Positions 1 to 7,204 of a DNA stretch of 41,257 nucleotides are shown here, in pieces. Source of the stretch: an uncultured Lachnospiraceae bacterium (GTDB taxonomy: Bacteria; Bacillota; Clostridia; Lachnospirales; Lachnospiraceae); assembly GCA_945949045.1 (NCBI GenBank), contig CAMFDG010000018.1:1-41257 (forward strand), written 5' to 3'. Position 1 is the stretch's first letter. Each line of letters begins with the position of its first letter. The notes beneath the pieces were generated by a model that had not been told where the DNA came from, did no database searches, and was given only the letters and a program-made list of their open reading frames with translations. The position numbers were made by a program, and so were the translations under genes.

Positions 1-75
1 CCCGGAGAATCCCGGCGGCAGGCAGAGTCGCACGAAAATCAGTGTGGGAAGTTTTAGTTACAAAGGGAAAAACAG

Positions 76-768
76 ATGACAAGAGATAAAATCATAGAAG
101 AACTTTTCCGTCAGCAGGACAAGGCCTATGGAGATTTTCAGGGGAAACTCATTCCAACGGTTGATCCGGATCTGGTGATTGGAGTGCGGACCCCGATTCT
201 CAGAAAAATGGCAAGACAGCTTGCTGGGCAGCAGGATACCCGGGAATTTATGCAGACCCTTCCCCATACCTATTTTGAAGAAAATCAGCTCCACGCTTTT
301 CTGATTTCCGAGGAGAAGAGTTTTGACCACTGTATTGCTAAGACAGAGAGGTTTCTGCCGTATGTGGACAATTGGGCAACCTGTGACCAGATGTCCCCGA
401 AGGTTTTCAAAAAGCATACGGATGAGCTTCTCAGGTACATACGCAGATGGATTGCCTCCGGACACACCTACACCCTGCGATATGCAATCGGAATGCTGAT
501 GCGCTACTATCTGGATGATGCATTTCAACCGGAGTATCCGGCGATGGTGGCAGCTGTAAAGTCGGAGGAATATTATGTGAAAATGATGATTGCCTGGTAT
601 TTTGCAACCGCTCTGGCCAAACAGTATGATGCAGCCGTGGTATATATCGAAGAGCAAAAGCTGGAGCCGTGGACCCATAATAAAGCAATCCAAAAAGCTC
701 TGGAAAGTTATCGAATCGACGAGCATAAGAAAGAATATCTCAAATCTTTAAAAAGGAAAAGAGAATAG
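76..768 (+). CDS. AlkD-like DNA alkylation repair protein
   Basis: A 230-residue protein resembling the AlkD/DNA alkylation repair family (HEAT-like helical repeats), which excises alkylated bases such as 3- and 7-methylpurines. The sequence shows the family pattern: an N-terminal GVRTPILRKMAR segment near residues 36-47, a FEENQLHAFLI segment near 67-77, and a central VDNWATCDQMSPKVF segment near 97-111 that holds the Trp and Asp usually found at the base-binding site. The length fits the single-domain family (about 220-240 residues). The ATG at 76 follows AAAGGGAAAAACAG, an adequate ribosome binding site. The gene stands alone, and a truncated CPCC gene begins 12 bases after its stop. The family call is firm; the substrate is inferred from the family. 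Confidence 0.87.
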   Translation: MTRDKIIEELFRQQDKAYGDFQGKLIPTVDPDLVIGVRTPILRKMARQLAGQQDTREFMQTLPHTYFEENQLHAFLISEEKSFDHCIAKTERFLPYVDNWATCDQMSPKVFKKHTDELLRYIRRWIASGHTYTLRYAIGMLMRYYLDDAFQPEYPAMVAAVKSEEYYVKMMIAWYFATALAKQYDAAVVYIEEQKLEPWTHNKAIQKALESYRIDEHKKEYLKSLKRKRE

Positions 769-1404
769 GAAAAGAAAACAATGAATCAGAAAAAATATCA
801 ATGTCCCTGTTGCGGATTCTATACTCTGGAAGAGCTGGGCGGAGGTGACGGCGTTAACCGCACCTGCCGCCATGGCACTTGCAGAGCCAATCTCCGCCTG
901 ACATCCACCGGCGGCGCCTGCGAGAAAAGCATTTTCCGCAATCACCTTTCCGATTCCGGCAGCCACATACAGGGCGTGTACGATTTGCTCCTCTGAGGCA
1001 TGGTAATCCTCGGCATAGCTTAAAAGCACGGCCGGGAGTACGCCGCAGGAGCCTGCCGTGGGCGCTGCGACAATTCTTCGCATACAGGCGTTGGATTCCC
1101 CCATTTTAATGGCTTTTTCCATTACTTTTCCCATGAAGGGACCGCAGATATTTTTCTGCTTTTCGTTATATTCCCGAAGCTTTGCGCCGTCTCCGCCGGC
1201 CCGTCGGCTGGCAGAGCGTAAGCTGCCGTCATAGGTGGCATCGGCATCCTTCATGGCCAGATACATTTGAAGCATTTTTTCGTAGGATTCTGAAACGGTG
1301 CGTTCATTTTCTTCCATATCGGCCTGCTGAATGACTTCCCACACTTCTTTGCCGAGGGCTGCTGTAAGTTCTTCTAAATCTCGTAATGTATGATATTCTG
1401 TCAT
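748..1404 (-). pseudogene. sdaAA: L-serine dehydratase alpha subunit, 3'-truncated
   Basis: Reads on the minus strand from an ATG at 1404 with GAAAGGATC upstream. It encodes the iron-sulfur catalytic subunit of the two-subunit L-serine dehydratase (serine to pyruvate and ammonia). The family segments are clear: APTAGSCGVLPAVLL, with the conserved cysteine, then AGAAGGCQAEIGSASAMAA, with the second conserved cysteine. Similarity stops right after SAMAA, near position 865, and about 35 unrelated residues follow to a stop at 748. The normal protein is about 290 residues and goes on through a CDPVAGLVE-type segment with further iron-sulfur ligands, all missing here. The subunit is therefore very likely inactive although its partner gene upstream is intact. 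Either a deletion or an assembly chimera could cause this. Confidence 0.88.
781..850 (+). pseudogene. 5' fragment of a CPCC-type cysteine-rich protein gene
   Basis: The first 20 or so codons encode a Cys-Pro-Cys-Cys-Gly-Phe-Tyr-Thr-Leu-Glu-Glu start typical of small cysteine-rich CPCC-domain proteins, presumed zinc-binding. The family then continues to a Cys-Pro-x-Cys-Phe-Trp-Glu-Asp motif, which is absent here: after about position 848 the DNA is the complement of a serine dehydratase gene, and the frame runs on as noise to 996. The gene keeps its start codon and a weak AGGAAAAG ribosome binding site but lacks the second half of its metal-binding motif, so it is a broken gene. The family assignment rests on the short N-terminal motif only. 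Confidence 0.6.
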
Positions 1405-1493
1405 AAAAGCTGATCCTTTCTTTTTGACCGGGGTTGGGAAAATTTGATTTCCCCTGTACTTTTCATGCTGAATCGTTAACCGAAGGTGTCACC

Positions 1494-2156
1494 TTACTGG
1501 ATTCCGGGAAAATAGGTAACCTTGAGAACTCCCTCCACATGCTCCAGCCACGAGAGACCATCCTTCGGAATCTCCTGGTCACACTCCAGTACCATGACTG
1601 CCTTCTGGCCCTTTGCGGACCGGAATAACTGCATTGCCGCAATATTGACGCCCTTATGAGCCAGCATAGAGGTGACCTCTGACACATGACCCGGCTGGTC
1701 TAAATTGTGGACGATGAGGGTTGGGTGGTCTCCGGAGAAATTGGTGTTGATTCCATCTATTTTATCAATATTGATACGGGAGCCGCCGATGGATGAGGCC
1801 TGCACCTCAATTTCCTTCGCACCGGTGCCAAGGAGATGGATGACAGCTGTATTGGGGTGAGCATCCTCCAGTGCTGCTTTTCCGAAAGTAATCTCGATTC
1901 CTTTTTTTTCTGCGATTTCTAAGCTGTCAGCGATCAGGTAATCGTCGGGCTCCATCCCCAGAAGTCCGGCAACGATTGCCTTCCTTGTCCCATGGCCTTC
2001 ACCGGTAGCAAGGAAAGAGCCGTATAATAGAATTTCTGCTTTTTGTACCGGCTCACCGAGAAGCTTTCCCGCAATATAGCCGATGCGTACTGCCCCGGCG
2101 GTGTGCGAGCTGGATGGCCCTACCATGACAGGACCGATGATATCGAACAAATCCAT
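1494..2156 (-). CDS. sdaAB: L-serine dehydratase beta subunit
   Basis: A 220-residue protein on the minus strand. It opens with the family N-terminus MDLFDIIGPVMVGPSSSHTA and ends in an ACT-type regulatory domain (about residues 145-220, with HNLDQPGHVSEVTSMLA near its start). The beta subunit partners the iron-sulfur alpha subunit in anaerobic deamination of serine to pyruvate. The ATG at 2156 is chosen because CAGGAGGTTTCTC lies just upstream and because the protein then begins at the conserved start; an in-frame upstream extension to 2246 is not conserved-looking. The alpha-subunit gene follows 89 bases downstream but is truncated, so this subunit may have no functional partner here. Confidence 0.92.
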   Translation of the reverse strand: MDLFDIIGPVMVGPSSSHTAGAVRIGYIAGKLLGEPVQKAEILLYGSFLATGEGHGTRKAIVAGLLGMEPDDYLIADSLEIAEKKGIEITFGKAALEDAHPNTAVIHLLGTGAKEIEVQASSIGGSRINIDKIDGINTNFSGDHPTLIVHNLDQPGHVSEVTSMLAHKGVNIAAMQLFRSAKGQKAVMVLECDQEIPKDGLSWLEHVEGVLKVTYFPGIQ

Positions 2157-2228
2157 GAGAAACCTCCTGTTTGAAAATATTTTTTCCACATCATTTCCGT
2201 TTATGTATTGCATGTGGGAAACTCTTTG

Positions 2229-2273
2229 GAAATAAAACAAGGGCACTTTGCACTGTGCAAAACGCCCTTGTTT
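2229..2273 (-). terminator. Rho-independent hairpin in the sdaAB leader (attenuator candidate)
   Basis: A long hairpin has outer arms AAACAAGGGC (2235-2244) and GCCCTTGTTT (2264-2273), 10 pairs and perfect, plus an inner TTTGCAC/GTGCAAA stem (2247-2261). Read on the minus strand it is followed by TTTTATTTCC, a U-rich tract of intrinsic terminator type. It lies about 75 bases upstream of the sdaAB start. It is either the terminator of a transcript arriving from the right or a leader attenuator for the serine dehydratase genes. No T-box motif is visible. Confidence 0.6.
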
Positions 2274-2320
2274 CCACTTAAAGGTACATCAACGAAAGGA
2301 TAAAGTCAATATGGTTTTTG

Positions 2321-2347
2321 ATATCAAAAAAGTATACTTTTTGATAT
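2321..2347. promoter_or_regulatory. Palindromic operator candidate upstream of the yesN-like gene
   Basis: Arms ATATCAAAAA (2321-2330) and TTTTTGATAT (2338-2347) form a perfect 10-base inverted repeat around AGTATAC. The site sits about 100 bases upstream of the response regulator gene and just upstream of a plausible promoter. The central 14 bases AAAAAAGTATACTT (2326-2339) recur at 25021-25034, before the mannan binding-protein gene. It may be a regulator site; the binding protein is unknown. Confidence 0.45.
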
Positions 2348-2379
2348 AAGAAGTATGTTTTTTTGTAGGACCAATACAC

Positions 2380-2408
2380 TTGCGGGCAATACAATGTAAG
2401 GGTAAAAT
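2380..2408 (+). promoter_or_regulatory. Candidate sigma-A promoter for yesN-yesM operon
   Basis: TTGCGG (2380-2385) and TAAAAT (2403-2408) are separated by 17 bases, close to the vegetative consensus. The predicted start near 2415 gives a short leader before the ATG at 2448. Confidence 0.5.
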
Positions 2409-2447
2409 ATAGACAGGTTGCATCGTTTGATTTTCAGGGGGGAAAAG

Positions 2448-4040
2448 ATGGAATTACTTAAACTGGTGATTGTGGATGATGAGCCGATCCTTTTGCAGGG
2501 ATTATTGAAAACCTATGATTGGGAAGATATGGGATTTGAGGTGGCAGGCTCTGCCCAGAGCGGAGAGCAGGCAATCCGGGTGATCCGGGAGAAAAGGCCT
2601 CATGTGGTACTGACAGATATTCGCATGAAGCAGGTAAGCGGACTGATGGTGATGGAGGAGATTCAGAAGGAAGGAATTGACTGCCAGTTTATTGTGCTCA
2701 GCGCATACCGGGATTTTGAGTATGCGAAGCAGGCCTGTGACCTGGGGGCCTTCGCATATCTGTTGAAGCCCATAGAGGATGATAAACTCCGGGAGACCAT
2801 GAAAAATGCCTGGGAAACCTGTATGAGGCATATTCAGGATGAGGCAAAATTTGACAGTTGGGAGAAACTTTTGAAAGAGGATGAGGACAGCTTCCTGCAG
2901 GTTGTCGTGGAGAAATATATCCAGAACCGGATTCCACAGGAGAAGATCGAGGAAGTATTTGAGACCCTGGAGGATGTTGTGGAACAGGGGGACCGGTTTA
3001 TTGCCGTGAGTGTGGATATTGATCTGTCCTACAAGATAACGAATGCCCTGGAATGCGAAGCTTCCAGGTTTGCCATGGTACAGCGTCTGGAGAAAATGAT
3101 TGGAGAGAAGTTCTTTTATTGGAAGCTGGAAAATGAAGCGGGAAATACAGTCTTTATCATAAAAACAAAGGATAATTCATCGGTCAGGGTATTGAAACAG
3201 ATTCTGGAACAGGCGAAAAAGGAGGGACAAAGTCCCATTGTTGCAACGATTTCAAAACCCTATAAGGGGATTGCGGGAATCAGGAGAAGCTGTGAGGAGG
3301 CAAAGCAGTTGTTTGAAGCGGCAAGCTCGTCCGAGGCAGGAGCTTTTACGGTTCCTGAGGAAATTGTACAGCAGAGAGAAAAAACCTATTCTGCAGATGT
3401 GGAAAATATGCTTGTCAATGCAGTCCGCCGTAACAATGCCGAGGAGCTGAAAGCGGCATTTATCCACTTTATCTATGCGCTTCCCAATGACGAAGATCTT
3501 CAGTGTCAGTATATTCATAAGGCAATGCTCAAGACGGAATTTATGCTGAAGGATTCATACGGATTTAACGAGGAACTGAAAGGTCAGTTTCAGAATTATT
3601 ATTCCAATATGCAGAATTTAAATGCTGCCCGTTCCGTGGATGTCTGCTATAAGATTCTGGGGCGCGCCATTGAGATTCGCAGGGAACATGCAGATAAGGA
3701 TGAGACAAAATCCTTTAAAGAATATATGTCCTCTGCCATTGCCTTTATTGAAGAGCATCTGGATGATGAAAACCTTTCCATCGTACAGGTGGCAACACAG
3801 GTCTACCTGAATCCGGTATATTTCGGACGGGTGTTTAAAAATACTTTTCAGATGACCTTTAAGCAGTACCTGCTAAAACGAAGGATGGAGAAAGCGAAAG
3901 AACTGCTGGAAGAGGGTAAAACAAGCATTGGAAATATCTGTGAACAGGTCGGAATCAGTAATCCATCCTATTTTTCCCATCTGTTTAAACAGTATACAGG
4001 ACAATTGCCAAGTGAATACAAAAAGGAAAATGAACCATGA
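2448..4040 (+). CDS. YesN-type response regulator, AraC-family output
   Basis: A 530-residue DNA-binding response regulator. The N-terminal receiver domain (about 1-120) shows the acidic pair Asp10/Asp11, phosphoacceptor Asp57 in LTDIRM and Lys107 in LLKPIE. A poorly conserved middle region (about 130-420) follows. The C-terminus (about 430-530) is an AraC/XylS double helix-turn-helix, with VYLNPVYFGRVFKNTF and GISNPSYFSHLFKQYTG as the two recognition regions. The ATG at 2448 is preferred over an upstream TTG because GGGGGGAAAAG precedes it and the protein starts at the receiver domain. The stop overlaps the kinase start (ATGA), giving translational coupling. Such regulators usually activate neighbouring carbohydrate transport genes, here probably the binding protein and permeases at 7.2-10.3 kb (inference). 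Confidence 0.93.
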   Translation: MELLKLVIVDDEPILLQGLLKTYDWEDMGFEVAGSAQSGEQAIRVIREKRPHVVLTDIRMKQVSGLMVMEEIQKEGIDCQFIVLSAYRDFEYAKQACDLGAFAYLLKPIEDDKLRETMKNAWETCMRHIQDEAKFDSWEKLLKEDEDSFLQVVVEKYIQNRIPQEKIEEVFETLEDVVEQGDRFIAVSVDIDLSYKITNALECEASRFAMVQRLEKMIGEKFFYWKLENEAGNTVFIIKTKDNSSVRVLKQILEQAKKEGQSPIVATISKPYKGIAGIRRSCEEAKQLFEAASSSEAGAFTVPEEIVQQREKTYSADVENMLVNAVRRNNAEELKAAFIHFIYALPNDEDLQCQYIHKAMLKTEFMLKDSYGFNEELKGQFQNYYSNMQNLNAARSVDVCYKILGRAIEIRREHADKDETKSFKEYMSSAIAFIEEHLDDENLSIVQVATQVYLNPVYFGRVFKNTFQMTFKQYLLKRRMEKAKELLEEGKTSIGNICEQVGISNPSYFSHLFKQYTGQLPSEYKKENEP

Positions 4041-5818
4041 ATGGGAAATGGATAAGCTCAGGATTACAAAAAAAATACCTGAAATATGTGATGGCGCTTT
4101 TGCTTTTGGCGTTGTTTCTGTCCTGCGTCGGCGTATGGCTCGGTGTACATAGAAACGTGATATCCGTGATTGTGGACAAATATGAATTCATGAATGAAAA
4201 GATGGGATTGGCGCTGGACGAACTTTATCAGAACACGGATGAAGCAACAGCGGCATGCATTCTTGATGAGGGAGTGCAGAAGAGCCTTAAGAATAAGGGA
4301 CTGGAGGAGACGGAAAAGACCGCTCTCAGCAAATATTTCGCATATATTGATCTGGATCACGTGGCAGAGTACTGTTATGTGGATAATAAGAAAAATATAT
4401 ACACGAAGTCTTATTCTAAAATTACCTATAAGGATTTTGAAGAAAGCGGCTTTGCGGAAAAACTCGGGGATGACTATGCCAAAACGCAGTGGTTTTGGGC
4501 AGAGGATAAATTGTTTGGAAAAGAGGACAGGGCCCTGTTTATCGGAAGATATGTACACAGCATGGATTACAGTCATGAACCGGGGATGCTTTTCCTCAAA
4601 ATGAATGCGGATGTTTTTTCTGATTTGGTGGAGGATCGAAGAAAGTCAGCGGATGAAATTGTAGTTGGTATCGCGGATGAAGACGGAGAGGTGTGCATGA
4701 GCTGGTGTCCGGAGGATTTTGAGATCCCGGAGCAGACTTATGTAAAGGTGAAACAGATCGCTAAAAGCCGTGAATCCGGTATGCTTCTTGAGGAAAAACA
4801 GATAAAGGGCGGCGTATTGTCTGCCTATCGTCAGGGAGATAGTGGAATGATCATTTTTACACTGATCCCCGAGCGCGTGATGTCAAAGGGTATGGGACAG
4901 ATATATATGGTATTAATCGGAGTGTATCTGATTGTGATGGCTTTGGCTGTCGTTGCAAGTGTGTATTTATCCCGGATTCTTACCCGGCCCATTCAGAAAA
5001 TAACGAAGACAATGACGGCATTTGACGGGAAGGATTTCAGCCGGACCATTGAGCTTCATACCAATACAGAGCTGGATCAGATCGGACAGTCCTATAATGA
5101 ACTGTTGAATAATATAGAACTGCTTTTGCAGGAAATCAAAGATCAGCAGAGAGAGCTTAGAACCAGTGAACTGAATATGCTGGTCAGTCAGATCAACCCG
5201 CATTTTCTCTATAATACGCTTGATACGATCTATATGCTGGCAAGAATTAACGGGGAAGAGACCACCATGAGGATGATTCAGGCATTGTCCAAATATCTGC
5301 GTCTGTCCTTAAGCAAAGGCAATGACGTGGTCACCGTTGAGGAGGAACTGGAAAATGTCCGATGCTATATGGAAATCCAGCAGATACGAAACGAAAATCT
5401 GTTTCGGTATGAGATAGAAAGTGAAGTGGATACCAAGAGTCGCCGGATGCTGAAGCTGATTCTGCAGCCCTTAGTCGAGAATGCAGTCAAGTATGGATTT
5501 TGTGACATTTTCGAGGGTGGTCTGATTCGCATTCATGTCTGGGAAACAGATGGAAGGCTGACATTATCTGTATATAATAATGGAATTCCGATGGAACAGG
5601 AAACGGCGGAGAAGATCAACGCTCTGGGAAAGCTTCCGGTTTCAGAAATGAAAAACAGCTTTCCGGATAAGCAGCGGGGATATGGTGTTGTCAATATCAT
5701 TACCAGGCTAAGGCTGAAGTATGGAGAGGACGTGGAATTTATCTATGAGGTGCAGAAAGATGGAACGGAGTGTATCATTCGTCTTCCGGTGGATGGGACG
5801 AAAGAAAACGAGGATTAA
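4037..5818 (+). CDS. YesM-type sensor histidine kinase
   Basis: A 593-residue membrane kinase. One membrane segment lies near residues 15-37, a large extracellular sensor domain follows (about 40-285), and a second membrane segment sits near 288-312. A HAMP linker follows, then the LytS/YesM-type kinase core with phosphoacceptor His389 in QINPHFLYNTLD. The ATP-binding domain has its N box in LQPLVENAVKYG and a late GYGVVNIITRL glycine motif. It pairs with the regulator whose stop codon it overlaps by four bases. Its own 3' end overlaps the following lipoprotein gene by 26 bases in another frame, so the three proteins probably form one signalling unit. The ligand is likely an oligosaccharide or a sugar-loaded binding protein, which the sequence does not show. 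Confidence 0.93.
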   Translation: MNGKWISSGLQKKYLKYVMALLLLALFLSCVGVWLGVHRNVISVIVDKYEFMNEKMGLALDELYQNTDEATAACILDEGVQKSLKNKGLEETEKTALSKYFAYIDLDHVAEYCYVDNKKNIYTKSYSKITYKDFEESGFAEKLGDDYAKTQWFWAEDKLFGKEDRALFIGRYVHSMDYSHEPGMLFLKMNADVFSDLVEDRRKSADEIVVGIADEDGEVCMSWCPEDFEIPEQTYVKVKQIAKSRESGMLLEEKQIKGGVLSAYRQGDSGMIIFTLIPERVMSKGMGQIYMVLIGVYLIVMALAVVASVYLSRILTRPIQKITKTMTAFDGKDFSRTIELHTNTELDQIGQSYNELLNNIELLLQEIKDQQRELRTSELNMLVSQINPHFLYNTLDTIYMLARINGEETTMRMIQALSKYLRLSLSKGNDVVTVEEELENVRCYMEIQQIRNENLFRYEIESEVDTKSRRMLKLILQPLVENAVKYGFCDIFEGGLIRIHVWETDGRLTLSVYNNGIPMEQETAEKINALGKLPVSEMKNSFPDKQRGYGVVNIITRLRLKYGEDVEFIYEVQKDGTECIIRLPVDGTKENED

Positions 5819-7088
5819 GCGCGCATTGGCGGTTTGTGTTCTTATGGGGTTTATGGTGTACTTCGTAGCGGGATGTGAGAATCAGGTCACCTATAGGGAA
5901 CAAAGCAGACAGGGCGTGGTCTCTATCCCGGTGATTCTGACGGTTGATCCATCCTCAGGAAGGAAAAACGAGGAAGAGTTGGTAAAAGCCTTTAATCAGG
6001 AATATCAGGGAAAGTACCAGGTTAAGGTGGAATGGATCATGGAAACGGAGGAAGAGTATCGGAAGAACCTTAAGCGGCAGAATGTTACGGGAGAACTTCC
6101 TGCAGTGATCACGGATCTACGTGTTCTGCCCTCCTTTTATCAGATGATGGTAAATGAGGGCAGGATAGAAAACCTTGCCCCATATATTAATGCGGATTCG
6201 GAGTGGAACGCCATGATTGAACCGGAGGTCAGGGAGGCCTGCAGTGAGCCGGATGGCAGTATTTATCTGGCGCCAATCAGCACAAATGCGTTTTCCTGTT
6301 CAGGGATATTCTGGAACAAGAAGCTGTTCTGGAAAGCTGGAATCAAAAAGTTCCCGGAAACATGGGAGGAATTCTGGAAGTGCTGCGATCAGCTTGAAGA
6401 ACATGGAATCACGCCGCTTGCCCTGCATACGGAGGGAACAGCATGGGCTCCGATGCTGCTTGCTACAGCGGAACTGGCGGACTCCGATAGTGGAGCAGAA
6501 TATATGAAACAGCTTTACCCGGACAGCTATCAGAATGAGAACGGTATTCATCTCGCTGAGACATTAAAAAGGCTTTTTCAATATACGACGGAGGATGCGC
6601 TGCATACCGATTTTGACGTTGCCTATTCTAATTTTGTATCGGGAAAGGCTGCCATGATCCCGAACGGCTACTGGATGCTGGATCAGTTTCCAGAGGATTT
6701 CGAAGAAAACGTATGCTTTTCGGCTTTTCCGGGAAACAAACTGGTTTCCTCCCCGGAGACCTTTGGGTGGGCAGTGGTATCGGATTATAGTGATGAGGTA
6801 AAGCAGGGCGCAGTAGAGTTCCTGAAATTCCGGACGAAATTCAATCAGAAGCAGAGGAATGAGTTACTTGATGAAAAGGCGGACAATGCTCCGCTTCTGC
6901 AGGATTATATAGATGCATTTAATGGGAAACCGCAGATTGTACCCAATTATCAGGTAAAGTGGAATTCTATCTTACAGGAGGAAACCTTAGGGGACTGCCT
7001 TCCGGAGCTGGTACAGGGGAAAATGACAGTGGATGAGTTTGTGACGCGGGAGGATGAAAGCATCAGGCAGTACGAAGAGGAACAGTAG
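5793..7088 (+). CDS. Family 1 solute-binding lipoprotein coupled to the two-component system
   Basis: A 431-residue exported lipoprotein of the family 1 extracellular sugar-binding type. The N-terminus has basic residues, a hydrophobic stretch and lipobox Val-Ala-Gly-Cys with Cys28 as the lipid anchor. The body has the family pattern, including a FPETWEEFWKCCDQL segment and an AMIPNGYWMLDQF segment. The ATG at 5793 is chosen because it puts the signal peptide at the very start; it lies inside the kinase gene (26-base overlap) without a strong ribosome binding site, suggesting coupled translation. No permease follows in the same transcript: the next gene is another binding protein with its own leader. 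This one may present ligand to the kinase rather than serve transport (inference), though it could share the permeases at 8.6-10.3 kb. Confidence 0.85.
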   Translation: MGRKKTRIKRALAVCVLMGFMVYFVAGCENQVTYREQSRQGVVSIPVILTVDPSSGRKNEEELVKAFNQEYQGKYQVKVEWIMETEEEYRKNLKRQNVTGELPAVITDLRVLPSFYQMMVNEGRIENLAPYINADSEWNAMIEPEVREACSEPDGSIYLAPISTNAFSCSGIFWNKKLFWKAGIKKFPETWEEFWKCCDQLEEHGITPLALHTEGTAWAPMLLATAELADSDSGAEYMKQLYPDSYQNENGIHLAETLKRLFQYTTEDALHTDFDVAYSNFVSGKAAMIPNGYWMLDQFPEDFEENVCFSAFPGNKLVSSPETFGWAVVSDYSDEVKQGAVEFLKFRTKFNQKQRNELLDEKADNAPLLQDYIDAFNGKPQIVPNYQVKWNSILQEETLGDCLPELVQGKMTVDEFVTREDESIRQYEEEQ

Positions 7089-7101
7089 AAGGGTTTATTT
7101 T

Positions 7102-7129
7102 TTGATATTTTAGGTTTAGTAATTACTAA
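7102..7129 (+). promoter_or_regulatory. Candidate promoter for the 7.2-kb binding-protein operon
   Basis: TTGATA (7102-7107) and TACTAA (7124-7129), separated by 16 bases, lie just after the preceding stop codon. A start near 7136 would place the inverted repeat described next at the 5' end of the transcript. A second possible -10 element, TATGAT, is at 7150-7155. Confidence 0.4.
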
Positions 7130-7133
7130 TGGA

Positions 7134-7203
7134 TTTTTACCTCGGCTGATATGATATAGACACAACAAAGAAAACAATTGTTTTCAGAAAGGCGAGGTAA
7201 AAA
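7134..7203 (+). promoter_or_regulatory. Inverted repeat that pairs with the ribosome binding site
   Basis: TTTTTACCTCG (7134-7144) is exactly complementary to CGAGGTAAAAA (7193-7203), which contains the GCGAGG ribosome binding region just before the ATG at 7205. If both arms are in the transcript they would form an 11-pair stem hiding the translation start. The intervening 48 bases hold the palindrome at 7170-7185. This looks like a translational switch or an extended operator; the sequence alone does not decide. Confidence 0.5.
7170..7185. promoter_or_regulatory. Perfect 16-bp palindrome, operator candidate
   Basis: GAAAACAATTGTTTTC is a perfect dyad 20 bases upstream of the binding-protein start codon. 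Its size and symmetry suit a LacI/GntR-type repressor dimer. It could also form a small hairpin within the loop of the larger inverted repeat. Confidence 0.45.
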
Positions 7204-7204
7204 A

